From positions 1 through 41,453 of the forward strand of contig JBBQNJ010000043.1 in NCBI GenBank assembly GCA_038329845.1: DNA of 41,453 bases. The letters are read 5' to 3'. The notes under the pieces are model-generated. The model was not told the DNA's origin. It made no database searches and saw nothing but the letters and a program-made list of their open reading frames with translations. Source of the stretch: JBBQNJ01 sp038329845. GTDB taxonomy: Bacteria; Planctomycetota; Phycisphaerae; Tepidisphaerales; Tepidisphaeraceae. A program made the translations under genes and the position numbers. Position 1 is the first letter of the stretch, and the number at the start of each line of letters is the position of its first letter. This document shows, one piece after another, positions 30,658-39,675 of this stretch.

Positions 30658-33600
30658 TCAGAACTCGCCCACCGCTTCGCGCGACAGCGTGAGGTAATCG
30701 CGCAACTGGTCGGTCGTCATGTTGGTCAGCCAGTCATCGCCGGCACCGATGATTTTTCCGGCCAGGGCCAGCTTCTCCGAGAGCATCCGGTCGATCCGCT
30801 CCTCCATCGTTCCGATGCAGACAAACTTGTGAACCTGCACCTTGCGAGTCTGGCCGATGCGATGGGCGCGGTCGGTCGCCTGGGCCTCGACCGCCGGGTT
30901 CCACCAGCGGTCGAAATGGAACACGTGGTTGGCGGCAGTGAGATTCAAGCCCAGCCCGCCGGCCCGCAGCGACAAAATGAACAAGCGCGGGCGGCTCGCC
31001 CGCTCGCCTTCGTGGAAGCGCCGGACCATCTCATCGCGCATCCGGGTGGTCGTTCCGCCGTGCAGGAACAACACCTCGGTCCGCAGTCGCTCGGCCAGCA
31101 GCCGCTGGAGCAGGTCGCCCATCTCCTTGAACTGGGTGAAGATCAGCGCTGCGTCGCCTTCCTCGAGCACCTCCTCGAGCATCTCCACCAGCCGCTCGCA
31201 CTTGCCGCTGCGGCCGTCCAGCGGACCCGGCTGCTTGAGCAGTTGGGCCGGGTGGTTGCAGACCTGCTTCAGCCGCGTCAACGCCGCGAGGATCAGCCCG
31301 CGACGACGGATGCCCTGGGCGCTGTCGATCTGCCCGAGCATCTCGTCGGCGATGCGCTGGTAATGCATCGCCTGCTCGCTGGTGAGATTGCAGAAGACCT
31401 TCATTTCCATCTTTTCCGGCAGATCGGCCGCGACGGTGGGATCGGATTTCAACCGCCGCAGCACGAACGGGCGGATCATCCTGCGAAGCTGCTCGGCGCG
31501 GTCGGCGTCGCCCAGTTTCTCGATCGGGACCGCGAGTTTCTCGCGGAATTCCCCCGCCGTCCCCAGCAGGCCGGGATTTAAGACTTCCATGATCGACCAC
31601 AGCTCGGACAAGTGGTTTTCGATCGGCGTGCCGGTCAAGGCCACGCGCAGCGGTGAGCTGATCGCGCGGATCGCCAGGGTGGCCGCGGCGCTCGGGTTCT
31701 TGATCTTCTGCGCCTCGTCCAGCGCCAGTCGGTGCCACGCCGGGCGGCGAAGATCGGCCAGATCGCGGTACGCCAGGTTGTAGGTGGTGATCACCAGATC
31801 GTGCTGCGCCGCGGCGTCGACGAACGCATCGCCGCTGAGCCGATCTGGCCCGTGATGAAGCATCGCCTTGAGCCGCGGGCCGAATCGCTGCACCTCGCGC
31901 AGCCAGTTGCCGATGACGCTGGTCGGAGCGAACAGCAGCGTCGGGCCCAGCGGCTCGGCCGCCCTGCCCGCCGCGTCCAGCTTTTCTCGCTCGTAAAGCA
32001 TCAGCGCGATCAACTGGATCGTTTTCCCCAGCCCCATATCGTCGGCCAGGCACGCGCCGATCCCCAGCCGCTGGAGAAACGCCATCCATTCCAGCCCGCG
32101 CACCTGGTAGGCCCGCATTTCCCCCACGAACGACTTGGGCTGCTCGAGCTGATCGAGCCGCCCCGCCGGGGCTTGCGACAAAAATTGCTCGATCCACGAA
32201 GACCCGCCCAGCCCCAGAATCGGCAGCCCGGTTTCCGACGGCGTCGCGTACAACGCGGTGCGCATCGCCTCGGCGAAGGTCATCTTTCCTCCCTTCTTGC
32301 TCCCGAGGAACTCCAACGCCTTGCGCGACGCGGCGGGGTCGATCTGCAGCCAGCGCCCCTGGTGTCGCACCAGCGGCGAATCGCGCTCGAGTAATCGACG
32401 AAACTCCTCGGCCGACAACTTCAGATCCCCCACCGCGATCTGCCAATCGAAGTCCAGCAGGCTGTCCAGTCCCAGCCGCCCTGGCCGCGAAGTCCAGTCG
32501 CCGCCGCCGGTCGCCACCGAGCCGTCGGCGTCGAGCGGATCGTCCTCGTCGCGCGGGCGGATGTAGAGCTCAATCGACGGCGCTGCCTCACGCCGGGTGG
32601 TCCACTCGGGCAGACGCACCGTGATCCCGCGCTCCTCGAGCTGCGGCGCCCACTGACGAATCAGCGCGTGCGCTTCGGCGGTGCTCAAAACGATGTCGCA
32701 TGGAATCAGCGATTGCATGGCCCGGTGCGCCGGGGGGAAGACCTCGGCGGCGCGGGTGAGTTCGCTGACGAACTGTGATCGACGGTGGAGAATTGCGCGG
32801 CGAAGAATCGCCGGCGGCTCGGGGCCATCCGCCCAGAGCGCAGCGGGGTCCAGGGCCTCGGCGTCCTCCTGCACCGGACAAAGTTGAACCGTTACTGTCC
32901 AACCCGGTTCGGCAACGGGCGACACTGCCACCGCCGGATCAACCGGGAATATTTCGCCCGCGCCTTCGGCCGGCTTCTCGTCCATCTCCGGCTCGATCAG
33001 CGTCAAAACCAGCCGCGCCGGCGACAGCGATTGCGCCTGGTTCAGCCGGCCCGTCCACGCCCGCGCCTGATCCACAAACGGCTGCAAATCGTCGGGGTCG
33101 CCGCGAAGCTCGCGCTTCGCCCCCAGCAGCGCCGACAGCCAGCGAATCTCGGCCGCGGAATCGAAATCGGCGGCGCGATCGTGAATCGACAGGAAAAAGT
33201 CGTCGGCCGACACATCGCGCCGGATCAAGGCGTCGGCCGCGGAATGAAGAAACGATTCGACGATCCGTATCGCGTCGGACTCCCCCGCCCCCGCCGCCAC
33301 CGCCGACCGCGCCGCCGGCGGCATCACCGCGGCATACTGCTGGAGAAAATCGACGTCCGCCGCCGAATCCAGCAGCAGCCGCCAGACGCCGCGCCAGCGC
33401 CCCGGGCCTTCATCGTCGAGGTCGGGATAGAACTGACCGCGCCCCAGACGATCGACCACCATCCGGCCGAGCCGCGCGAAATACGCGATGCTGTCGCCGG
33501 CGCCCTGCGGCGAAGAATCGGTCAACCCGGTGAACAGGTCGATCGCATCGGCCGGCACCAGCCGCAGCGCCGACACGGCCGTCGGAGCCAAAAACGTGTC

Positions 33601-33813
33601 GGTGCGTGGTGCATCCGACGCCGACGGCATCACCACCCCGGCCGCGTCGCAGGGCAACCACAGATCCAGCCGCGATTCAACCGCAATCGACGCCAGCAGC
33701 GAATCGGCGCACATCTCTCCCACTCGGGCCCGCAGTTCCGCCGGGCCTACCGCGGCGCCCTCATCGGACCACAGCCATAATTCATCCTGATGCCAGATTG
33801 CGTGCAAACCCAT
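30658..33813 (-). CDS. SNF2-family DEAD/H helicase
   Basis: A 1051-aa protein from ATG 33813, with GGAT eight bases upstream. The N-terminal ~550 residues contain the bacterial SNF2 N-terminal region, including a stretch with LDFDWQIAVGDLKLSAEEF and DSPLVRHQGRWLQID. The ATPase core is complete: ACLADDMGLGKTIQ (Walker A near 590), LALDEAQKIKNP (motif II near 699), LTGTPIENHLSELWS (motif III near 729) and the C-terminal helicase part ending with RAGGLGLNLTAANHV and TDRAHRIGQTRKVQVHKFV (motifs V-VI near 965-1000). Such proteins translocate on duplex DNA; bacterial members are linked to transcription recycling (RapA), repair and sometimes defence. No defence partner genes are nearby. The gene follows zwf by 71 bp and may share its transcript. 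Confidence 0.93.
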   Translation of the reverse strand: MGLHAIWHQDELWLWSDEGAAVGPAELRARVGEMCADSLLASIAVESRLDLWLPCDAAGVVMPSASDAPRTDTFLAPTAVSALRLVPADAIDLFTGLTDSSPQGAGDSIAYFARLGRMVVDRLGRGQFYPDLDDEGPGRWRGVWRLLLDSAADVDFLQQYAAVMPPAARSAVAAGAGESDAIRIVESFLHSAADALIRRDVSADDFFLSIHDRAADFDSAAEIRWLSALLGAKRELRGDPDDLQPFVDQARAWTGRLNQAQSLSPARLVLTLIEPEMDEKPAEGAGEIFPVDPAVAVSPVAEPGWTVTVQLCPVQEDAEALDPAALWADGPEPPAILRRAILHRRSQFVSELTRAAEVFPPAHRAMQSLIPCDIVLSTAEAHALIRQWAPQLEERGITVRLPEWTTRREAAPSIELYIRPRDEDDPLDADGSVATGGGDWTSRPGRLGLDSLLDFDWQIAVGDLKLSAEEFRRLLERDSPLVRHQGRWLQIDPAASRKALEFLGSKKGGKMTFAEAMRTALYATPSETGLPILGLGGSSWIEQFLSQAPAGRLDQLEQPKSFVGEMRAYQVRGLEWMAFLQRLGIGACLADDMGLGKTIQLIALMLYEREKLDAAGRAAEPLGPTLLFAPTSVIGNWLREVQRFGPRLKAMLHHGPDRLSGDAFVDAAAQHDLVITTYNLAYRDLADLRRPAWHRLALDEAQKIKNPSAAATLAIRAISSPLRVALTGTPIENHLSELWSIMEVLNPGLLGTAGEFREKLAVPIEKLGDADRAEQLRRMIRPFVLRRLKSDPTVAADLPEKMEMKVFCNLTSEQAMHYQRIADEMLGQIDSAQGIRRRGLILAALTRLKQVCNHPAQLLKQPGPLDGRSGKCERLVEMLEEVLEEGDAALIFTQFKEMGDLLQRLLAERLRTEVLFLHGGTTTRMRDEMVRRFHEGERASRPRLFILSLRAGGLGLNLTAANHVFHFDRWWNPAVEAQATDRAHRIGQTRKVQVHKFVCIGTMEERIDRMLSEKLALAGKIIGAGDDWLTNMTTDQLRDYLTLSREAVGEF

Positions 33814-33884
33814 CGTTGATCCATCCCCCGGCCGCCCGCCGGGCCTAAACCCCGCAGCATAGACGAGGGAGCGAGTCTGTGCGA

Positions 33885-35420
33885 TCAGAGCGAACAGGCA
33901 ATGATCGGCTCGGGTTGGCCGTTGGAGTGGAGCCAGCGGCGGCCGTCCAGCTCGATCAGGTCCATCGCCTTTTTCGGCCCCCATGATCCCGGGGCATACT
34001 CGTGCGGCGGCGATTTGCTCTGCCGCCACCCCTGCTCGATCGGGTCGATCACGGCCCAGGCGCTTTCGGCCTCGGCACCGCTGATGAACAAGGTTTGATC
34101 GCCCGCCATCGCATCGTGGATCAGCCGTTCATACGCCTCGGGTGGATCGACGCCGAACGCACTCTTGTAGAGAAAATCCAACGCCACGCTCTTGATGTTC
34201 ATCGCCCCGCCGGGAATCTTGCCGTTTAAGCGCCAACTGATCCCCTCCTCCGGCTGCACGCGGATCACCAAGTCGTTGGGATAGACCGGCGCTTCGCACT
34301 GCTTCTGGAACAGCGTTAGCGGCGGGGCGCGGAAGCGAACCACCACCTCACTCAATTTCTCCGGCAGGGCCTTGCCCGTCCGCAGATAGAACGGCATCCC
34401 GCTCCAGCGCCAGTTGTCGACAAACAGCTTTAAGGCCACGAACGTCTCGGTCCTCGAATCGGCGGTAACCCCTTTTTCCTTGAGATATCCGGCGGTTTTT
34501 CCCTTGACCATCTCCCCGGCACCATATTGCCCGCGGACAACAAAGTCATCCACTCGTTCCGGGCGGATCGGGCGCACCGAGCGGTACACCTTGATCTTCT
34601 CTTCGTGGATGCTGTGCGCATCCAGCGCCACCGGCGGCTCCATCGCAACCAGCGCCATGAGCTGGAAGATGTGATTCTGCACCATGTCGCGCAGCGCCCC
34701 GCTGCGGTCGTAATACCCCCCGCGCGATCCCACCCCCAGCGACTCGCTGACCGTGATCTGAACGTGGTCAATGTACTTGTAGTTCCAGATCGGCTCAAAA
34801 ATCGAATTGGCGAAGCGCGTGACGATCAGGTTCTGGACCGTCTCTTTGCCCAGGTAGTGGTCGATCCGGAAAACCTGCTCCTCGGCGAAAAACCGATGCA
34901 GCGCCTCGTTCAGCTCGCGGGCGCTGGCCAAATCCCGCCCGAACGGTTTTTCGATGATGATCCGCTGCCATGAATCGGTGTTGTCGCCGCGATGAACCAG
35001 TTTGCGCTCGCCCAGGCAGGTGATGATCGGATCGAACGCCTCGGGCGGAGTCGAAAGATAGAACAACCGGTTGCCGGCGGTGTCATGTTTGGCATCCAGT
35101 TCGTCCAGGCGCTTGGCCAGGCGATCATGATCATCCGGCGAGCCGTAATCCGAAGCCTGCATGTAGTAGAGCCGGGCGGCCAGATCCTTAAAAACTTTTT
35201 CGTCGAACGTCTTGGAGCGGGCGAACTGCTGGATCCCCTCTCGGCATTCCTCGCGGAACTGCTCGTCGGTCATCTTTGAACGGGCGAACCCCAGCAGCGC
35301 GAACTTCGGCGGCAGCAGCTTGTCCCGGGCCAGGTCGTAGATCGCCGGGATCAGCTTCCGCTTGGCCAGATCGCCGGAAGCGCCGAAGATCACCAGCACG
35401 CACGCAGGAGCCGAAGGCAT
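33885..35420 (-). CDS. zwf: Glucose-6-phosphate 1-dehydrogenase
   Basis: A 511-aa protein from ATG 35420 (AAGGA nine to ten bases upstream); the open frame reaches further, but the family starts here. It shows the NADP-binding GASGDLAKRKL (11-21), the active-site signature RIDHYLGKETVQ (near 188) and late motifs FQLMALVAMEPP and YANDLV-like sequence (VYPNDLVIRV). The length matches bacterial G6PDH. It catalyses glucose-6-phosphate to 6-phosphogluconolactone with NADP+, the entry of the oxidative pentose phosphate pathway and a main source of NADPH. No pgl or gnd gene is adjacent. Nearby nfnAB and this gene both feed the NADPH pool, which may be coincidence. Confidence 0.95.
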   Translation of the reverse strand: MPSAPACVLVIFGASGDLAKRKLIPAIYDLARDKLLPPKFALLGFARSKMTDEQFREECREGIQQFARSKTFDEKVFKDLAARLYYMQASDYGSPDDHDRLAKRLDELDAKHDTAGNRLFYLSTPPEAFDPIITCLGERKLVHRGDNTDSWQRIIIEKPFGRDLASARELNEALHRFFAEEQVFRIDHYLGKETVQNLIVTRFANSIFEPIWNYKYIDHVQITVSESLGVGSRGGYYDRSGALRDMVQNHIFQLMALVAMEPPVALDAHSIHEEKIKVYRSVRPIRPERVDDFVVRGQYGAGEMVKGKTAGYLKEKGVTADSRTETFVALKLFVDNWRWSGMPFYLRTGKALPEKLSEVVVRFRAPPLTLFQKQCEAPVYPNDLVIRVQPEEGISWRLNGKIPGGAMNIKSVALDFLYKSAFGVDPPEAYERLIHDAMAGDQTLFISGAEAESAWAVIDPIEQGWRQSKSPPHEYAPGSWGPKKAMDLIELDGRRWLHSNGQPEPIIACSL

Positions 35421-35485
35421 GGTCTGTTTTCCTTCACAAAAGGCAAAAAAATCGCGCAACCGCCGCCCCGCCAGCGAACCCCTTG

Positions 35486-35513
35486 AAGGTAGGCCCGCCG
35501 AAAGCAAAGTCAA
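35486..35513 (-). promoter_or_regulatory. Candidate promoter for zwf
   Basis: On the minus strand TTGACT (35513-35508), 16-nt spacer, TACCTT (35491-35486). The -35 is strong and the -10 weak. A leader of about 60 nt would precede the zwf start. Confidence 0.35.
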
Positions 35514-35600
35514 CGCCGACGCCCGCTGGGTCATCCCCCGTTTCCCGCCATAGTTTCCAAATGAAGAGCCGCCCGGGACGTCGGTGTTCGGCAGAGCGAT

Positions 35601-35642
35601 GACGTGTTCGTCGGCGTGCCCGGGAACGCCGACGAACGCGTC
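35601..35642. other. Strong inverted repeat in the zwf-proA divergent region
   Basis: TTCGTCGGCGT (35607-35617) pairs perfectly with ACGCCGACGAA (35626-35636) around an 8-nt loop; GACG (35601-35604) and CGTC (35639-35642) extend the stem past two mismatched bases. No U-tract is present. It may be an operator or a structured mRNA element controlling one or both genes. Confidence 0.5.
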
Positions 35643-35853
35643 GGTATGATTAACAACCGCCACAACCGCCGAGAGGTGGGGATGACTCAGCGCCGCCTCG
35701 CCAGGTTGGCCGCTGGACCGAGCGTGGCGCGTTTCGGCGACGGCCACTGGCCCCGCACGGCGCGGACGGCCGAGCAGATGCGGGCGCGTCTGAAGGAGCC
35801 GCCCCAGACGGATGACCTGACTCACCCCGCGGGTGTCCGGCGGGCGGGGCGGC

Positions 35854-35859
35854 TACAAT
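35854..35859 (+). promoter_or_regulatory. TACAAT -10 box seven bases before proA
   Basis: TACAAT (35854-35859), then 7 nt and the ATG (35867). There is no Shine-Dalgarno and no good -35. Transcription would start at or next to the ATG. Confidence 0.4.
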
Positions 35860-35866
35860 CGGCCTC

Positions 35867-37135
35867 ATGAACGATGGGTCCACGAACGTTGAACAGATCG
35901 GCCGCGCCGCCCGCGCGGCGTCGCGCGCCATGGCCCGGTTGAACGGCGCTGCGCGATCCCAAGCCTTGCGGCAGCTCGCCGCGGACCTGCGCGACGGGCG
36001 AACCGCGCTGCTCGAGGCCAATGCCCGCGACATCGCCGCCGCCCAGGCCGCCGGCCTGCAATCGGCCCTCGTCGAGCGCCTTCGCCTCAATGACAAACGC
36101 ATCGAATCCATGGCCAGCGCCGTCGAGCAGATCGCCGCCCAGGTCGATCCGGTCGGACAGACCCTCGAGGGCTACCAGCGTCCCAACGGGCTGCGAATCG
36201 AAAAAATCCGCGTTCCCATCGGCGTCGTGTTGTTCTTTTACGAATCCCGCCCGAACGTCACCGCCGACGCCGCGGCGTTGTGCATCAAGAGCGGCAACGC
36301 GATCATTCTTCGCGGCGGCAAAGAGGCGATGCACTCGAACCGCGCTATCGCCGCGATCATCTCTCAATCGCTCGAGCGCTGCGGGATCGACCCCGCCGCC
36401 GTGCAGCTTATCGAATCGACCGATCGCGCCCTGATCGCGCCGCTGCTTAAGCTCGACCGCTATATCGACCTGGTCATCCCCCGCGGCGGCGAAGGCCTGA
36501 TCCGCGCCGTCGTCAAGGAATCGACCATCCCCGTGCTCAAGCATTTCAGCGGCAATTGCCACATTTACATCGACCCTTCGGCCCGCTTCATCGCCGACAA
36601 GGCCCGCGCCGTCTGCGTCAATGCCAAGACCAGCTATCCCGGCGGCGCTGTCTGCAACGCCGTCGAGCATCTGCTGATCCACTCCGACATCGCCAGCGAA
36701 ATCTTCCCGGGAATTGCCGCCGATCTGGCGAGCGCCGGTGTCGAAATTCGCGCCGACGAGCGCGCCCGCGCGATCTATCCCGCCGCCAAACCCGCCGAGG
36801 GATCCGATTGGGACGCCGAGTACCTGGCCCTGATCGTGGGAATCAAAATCGTCGATTCGATCGAACAGGCGATCGACCACATCAACGAACACGGCAGCCA
36901 TCACACCGACGCGATCCTCGCCACCGATGTACGGGCGATCGAACGATTTGTGCGCGATGTGGATTCGGCCAGCGTCATGGTCAACGCCTCGACGCGCTTC
37001 GCCGACGGCGGCGAATATGGCCTGGGTGCCGAGATCGGGATCAGCACCGACAAGCTCCACGCCCGCGGACCCATGGGCGCAGCCGATCTGACCACCAGCA
37101 AATGGATCGTCAGCGGCGACGGTCACGTGCGCTAA
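35867..37135 (+). CDS. proA: Glutamate-5-semialdehyde dehydrogenase (gamma-glutamyl phosphate reductase)
   Basis: A 422-aa aldehyde dehydrogenase-fold protein. It reduces gamma-glutamyl phosphate with NADPH in the second step of proline synthesis. Visible: FYESRPNVTADAAALCIKSG (124-143) with the cofactor loop, LRGGKEA (148-154), DLVIPRGGEGLI (201-212) and the catalytic cysteine C263 in YPGGAVCNAVEHLL. The usual motif is QRPGVCNAxExLL, so the residues just before the cysteine differ slightly. The C-terminus has FADGGEYGLGAEIGIS and HARGPMG, as in the family. The length is standard. ProB (glutamate 5-kinase) is not in the window. No Shine-Dalgarno is present, but a TACAAT box lies 7 nt upstream. 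Confidence 0.95.
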   Translation: MNDGSTNVEQIGRAARAASRAMARLNGAARSQALRQLAADLRDGRTALLEANARDIAAAQAAGLQSALVERLRLNDKRIESMASAVEQIAAQVDPVGQTLEGYQRPNGLRIEKIRVPIGVVLFFYESRPNVTADAAALCIKSGNAIILRGGKEAMHSNRAIAAIISQSLERCGIDPAAVQLIESTDRALIAPLLKLDRYIDLVIPRGGEGLIRAVVKESTIPVLKHFSGNCHIYIDPSARFIADKARAVCVNAKTSYPGGAVCNAVEHLLIHSDIASEIFPGIAADLASAGVEIRADERARAIYPAAKPAEGSDWDAEYLALIVGIKIVDSIEQAIDHINEHGSHHTDAILATDVRAIERFVRDVDSASVMVNASTRFADGGEYGLGAEIGISTDKLHARGPMGAADLTTSKWIVSGDGHVR

Positions 37136-37484
37136 AGCGGCGAGGAGAACCGTCGGCGACGCGAACGCCGGCGCGGCCGCCGAGCGCGGCAAGCCTGCCG
37201 ATAGCGCCGGCGCGCCGATCGCGGGCGGCATCGCCAGCCCTGCCGGCGGCGAAGGTCGTCGGCCGATGGTGCTGGCCGGGATCAAGGTCGATCCGGTGAT
37301 TTACACGGCCAAGGCGACCCAACCGCGAGCCGAGGATTGCCGAGCCCTCTTTGTGGCGGGAAACCTGCTTCTGCTGGCCGACAAACCCGCCGAGGCCCGG
37401 GGCGGTGGGGCGGTGGGGCGGAGGGACGAAGGAGGCAGACGAGGCATAGGATGCACCGCCCGTCTCAGCGGTGCCGGGGCCTGA
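37136..37484. other. Intergenic region between proA and glnA (convergent)
   Basis: A 349-bp GC-rich stretch. A plus-strand frame (37266-37484) reads VDPVIYTAKATQPRAEDCRA and then turns into low-complexity Gly/Arg; it has no family signature and is not called. The only clear element is the hairpin at 37453-37474. Confidence 0.55.
37453..37474. repeat. Hairpin repeat after glnA
   Basis: GCACCGC (37453-37459), 8-nt loop, GCGGTGC (37468-37474): a perfect 7-bp stem, 10 bp past the glnA stop in its transcription direction. It has no U-tract. It may end or trim the glnA mRNA and belongs to the same class of GC-rich hairpins seen elsewhere at gene ends here. Confidence 0.45.
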
Positions 37485-38897
37485 TCAGATATCGAAATAC
37501 ATGCAGAACTCATAGGGGTGCGGGCGCATGCGCACCGCGTCCACTTCGTTTTCGCGCTTGTATTTCACCCAGTAATGGATCACGTCGGCGGTGAACACAT
37601 CGCCTTTAAGCAGAAACTCGTGATCCTTCTCCAGCTCGTCCAGCGCTTCTTCCAGCGATCCCGGGGCCGAACCGATCGACTCATACTCCTCGGCCGAAAG
37701 GCGATAGATGTCCTTGTCCATCGGATCGCCGGGATGAATCTTGTTTTCGATCCCGTCAATCGCGGCCATCGCCATGGCGCTAAACGCCAGGTAGGGATTG
37801 CACGAGCTATCCGGGCAGCGGAACTCCAGCCGCTTGGTCTTGGGGTTCTCCGAGTACATCGGGATGCGCACCGCCGCCGAGCGATTGCGGCTGGAATAGA
37901 CCAGGTTCACCGGCGCTTCATATCCCGGCACCAGGCGCTTGTAGCTATTCGTGGTGGGGTTGGTGAACGCGCACAACGCCCGGGCGTGCTTGAGAATCCC
38001 TCCGATGGCGTACAGCCCCATGTCGCTCAGGCCGGCGTATTTGTTCCCGGCGAACAGGGGCTTGTCACCCTTCCACAGGCTGAAATGCACATGCATTCCC
38101 GACCCGTTGTCCTGGAACAGCGGCTTGGGCATAAACGTGACGACCTTGCCATGCCGGGCCGCGACGTTCTTGCAGACGTACTTGTACATCATGACCGTGT
38201 CGGCCATGTGGACCAGCTCCTGGTAGCGCATGTCGATCTCGCACTGCCCGCCGGTGGCGACTTCGTGATGATGCGCCTCGACGCCGATGCCCATCTCGAT
38301 CAGCGTGGCGACCATCTCGCTGCGGATGTTCTGCATCGAATCCATCGGCGGAACGGGGAAATACCCTTCCTTCAGCCGCACCTTGTAACCCAGGTTGCTC
38401 GCGTCCTCATCGCCGCGTCCCCAGATGCCCTCGCGGCTGCCGACGTAGTACTTGGCGTAGTTGATCCCCTGGTCGTACCAGGCGTGATCGAAGATGAAGA
38501 ACTCGAGTTCCGGCCCGAAATAGGCGGTGTCGGCGATCTTGCTCTTACGCAGGTAGGCGATGGTCTTGCGTGCGATCGAGCGGGGATCGCGGCTGTATTC
38601 CTTCTTGGTGATCGGGTCGCGCACATCACACAAGATCGACAGCGTCGGATGCATCATGAACGGATCGAGCTTGGCGGTGTCGGCCACCGGGACCAGCAGC
38701 ATGTCCGATTCATTGATCGCCTGCCAGCCGCGGATCGAGCTGCCATCGAACCCGAAGCCGTGTTCGAAACTGTCGAGACTGAGTTCGGACACCGGCAGGG
38801 TCGTGTGCTGCCACAGACCAGGGAAATCCATGAACCGAAGATCGATAAACTGGACTTTCTTTTCCTTGCACAGCTTGAGAACTTCCTGGGGTGTCAT
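37485..38897 (-). CDS. glnA: Type I glutamine synthetase
   Basis: A 470-aa protein from ATG 38897, with GGAGG a few bases upstream; the frame is open further but without family support. Type I signatures: GFGFDGSSIRGWQAINESDM near 55-75, FGPELEFFIFD, the ATP-binding NGSGMHVHFSLWKG and the glutamate-binding region NPTTNSYKRLVPGYEAPVNL. A tyrosine occurs in DKDIYRLSAEE near residue 398, where GSI-beta enzymes carry the adenylylation site (NLYDLPPEE in E. coli), so regulation by GlnE is possible. It makes glutamine from glutamate, ammonia and ATP and forms dodecamers. No nitrogen regulator (glnB, glnK) is adjacent. The upstream region contains direct repeats. Confidence 0.95.
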   Translation of the reverse strand: MTPQEVLKLCKEKKVQFIDLRFMDFPGLWQHTTLPVSELSLDSFEHGFGFDGSSIRGWQAINESDMLLVPVADTAKLDPFMMHPTLSILCDVRDPITKKEYSRDPRSIARKTIAYLRKSKIADTAYFGPELEFFIFDHAWYDQGINYAKYYVGSREGIWGRGDEDASNLGYKVRLKEGYFPVPPMDSMQNIRSEMVATLIEMGIGVEAHHHEVATGGQCEIDMRYQELVHMADTVMMYKYVCKNVAARHGKVVTFMPKPLFQDNGSGMHVHFSLWKGDKPLFAGNKYAGLSDMGLYAIGGILKHARALCAFTNPTTNSYKRLVPGYEAPVNLVYSSRNRSAAVRIPMYSENPKTKRLEFRCPDSSCNPYLAFSAMAMAAIDGIENKIHPGDPMDKDIYRLSAEEYESIGSAPGSLEEALDELEKDHEFLLKGDVFTADVIHYWVKYKRENEVDAVRMRPHPYEFCMYFDI

Positions 38898-39003
38898 CCA
38901 AGGCCTCCGGGGGTAGCACGCCGATCGCCGGCGCGGCGGGTTGGGGGTTGGCGGGTTGGGGGGTTGGTCGCCAATGCGGCGAATGCTACTTCCGTCCGGG
39001 AGA

Positions 39004-39101
39004 GGGGTCAAAGCCGCTCGTTTCGTGAGCGATCGACAGCGCGGGTGGGCGCGGAACGAAAGTGGATGGAGGGTCAACGCCGCTCCTTTCGTGAGCGATC
39101 G
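39004..39101. repeat. Two 32-bp direct repeats
   Basis: Copies at 39004-39035 and 39070-39101 share GGTCAA-nG-CCGCTC-n-TTTCGTGAGCGATCG, with 3 differences in 32 bases, spaced 66 bp apart. The 15-base core TTTCGTGAGCGATCG is identical. They lie upstream of glnA and could be regulator sites or dispersed repeat units. Confidence 0.65.
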
Positions 39102-39146
39102 TCGGCGGATCGTCCGCGGGGACTGCTTCCGTGCGTAAACAATTCG

Positions 39147-39173
39147 CCCTCTGGCGCCAGAAGCGTCAGAGGG
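39147..39173 (-). terminator. Hairpin after the PilZ gene, possible terminator
   Basis: CCCTCTGGCG (39147-39156) pairs with CGTCAGAGGG (39164-39173) with one G-T wobble and a 7-nt loop. On the minus strand it lies 46 bp past the PilZ stop and is followed by CGAATTGTTT, a poor U-tract. Confidence 0.4.
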
Positions 39174-39219
39174 CAGAGGGCGTTGGGCGGGTGCAAGTTT
39201 GTTTTGAAAGACCGGCGAT

Positions 39220-39675
39220 TTACGCCGCCAGAGGCTGAGTCGAGAGGTACAACCCGAGCATGCCGCGGTCGATGTCGTCCATGTCCACGAGTCGTCCGGC
39301 GACTTCGGTGTGGCCATCTTCGGTTTTGGCCACTCGGGCCACGCTCATCCAGCCGACCCATTCGCGCTTGGGCGCCAGGCTTTCGCCGTCGCGGTCCACG
39401 AAGGGGCTGATTCCCGCGAAGGCGGGCAGTTCCAGACGCACCCGAATCTGGTGATCAGCGCGGATTTCGGCCTGGCCGGTGCGGATTCGCACGCCGCTGG
39501 CCGACAGGTCCACCAGGCGGCCGAAGGTTTCCCCGGCGTCGCGGGCGGCGTCCCAGCGGTCCACGCAGATGTCCTGCTGCTCCAGATCATGGCGCCGATG
39601 CTGTCGGCGATCGCGCCCGCGTGCGATGTTCAGTCTTTCGGTCCCCTCAAGCATCGTGGTCATCGAACGGATCAT
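39220..39675 (-). CDS. PilZ-domain protein
   Basis: A 151-aa protein. Two ATGs are close (39681, 39675); 39675 has GAGGAG six bases upstream and is preferred. PilZ signature: RRQHRRHDLE (near residues 22-31) for the RxxxR loop that grips cyclic-di-GMP, followed by DLSASGVRI for the (D/N)xSxxG strand. The rest is a beta barrel with FAGISPFVD and a final helix MLGLYLSTQP. It probably binds c-di-GMP and, given the flagellar genes ~20 kb away, might influence motility or secretion, which is a guess. Its upstream side is the long repeat-rich region. Confidence 0.8.
   Translation of the reverse strand: MIRSMTTMLEGTERLNIARGRDRRQHRRHDLEQQDICVDRWDAARDAGETFGRLVDLSASGVRIRTGQAEIRADHQIRVRLELPAFAGISPFVDRDGESLAPKREWVGWMSVARVAKTEDGHTEVAGRLVDMDDIDRGMLGLYLSTQPLAA

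Larger units (their letters stand above)
35421..35866. other. Divergent intergenic region between zwf and proA
   Basis: A 446-bp gap carrying a promoter candidate for zwf, a large hairpin (35601-35642) and a TACAAT box before proA. Short frames on both strands here have no family signature, and no gene is supported. Confidence 0.6.
38898..39219. other. Intergenic region upstream of glnA
   Basis: A 322-bp stretch with two direct repeats (39004-39101), a hairpin (39147-39173) and a G/T-rich tract (about 38937-38968) with short GGTTGG iterations. No gene is supported. The glnA promoter was not recognised. Confidence 0.55.

Noticed and set aside
35604..35870. 88-aa plus-strand frame before proA
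   Set aside because: Runs through the inverted repeat, has no family signature and overlaps the proA start.
37518..39410. 630-aa plus-strand frame opposite glnA
   Set aside because: Composition of a shadow frame; glnA signatures are on the other strand.
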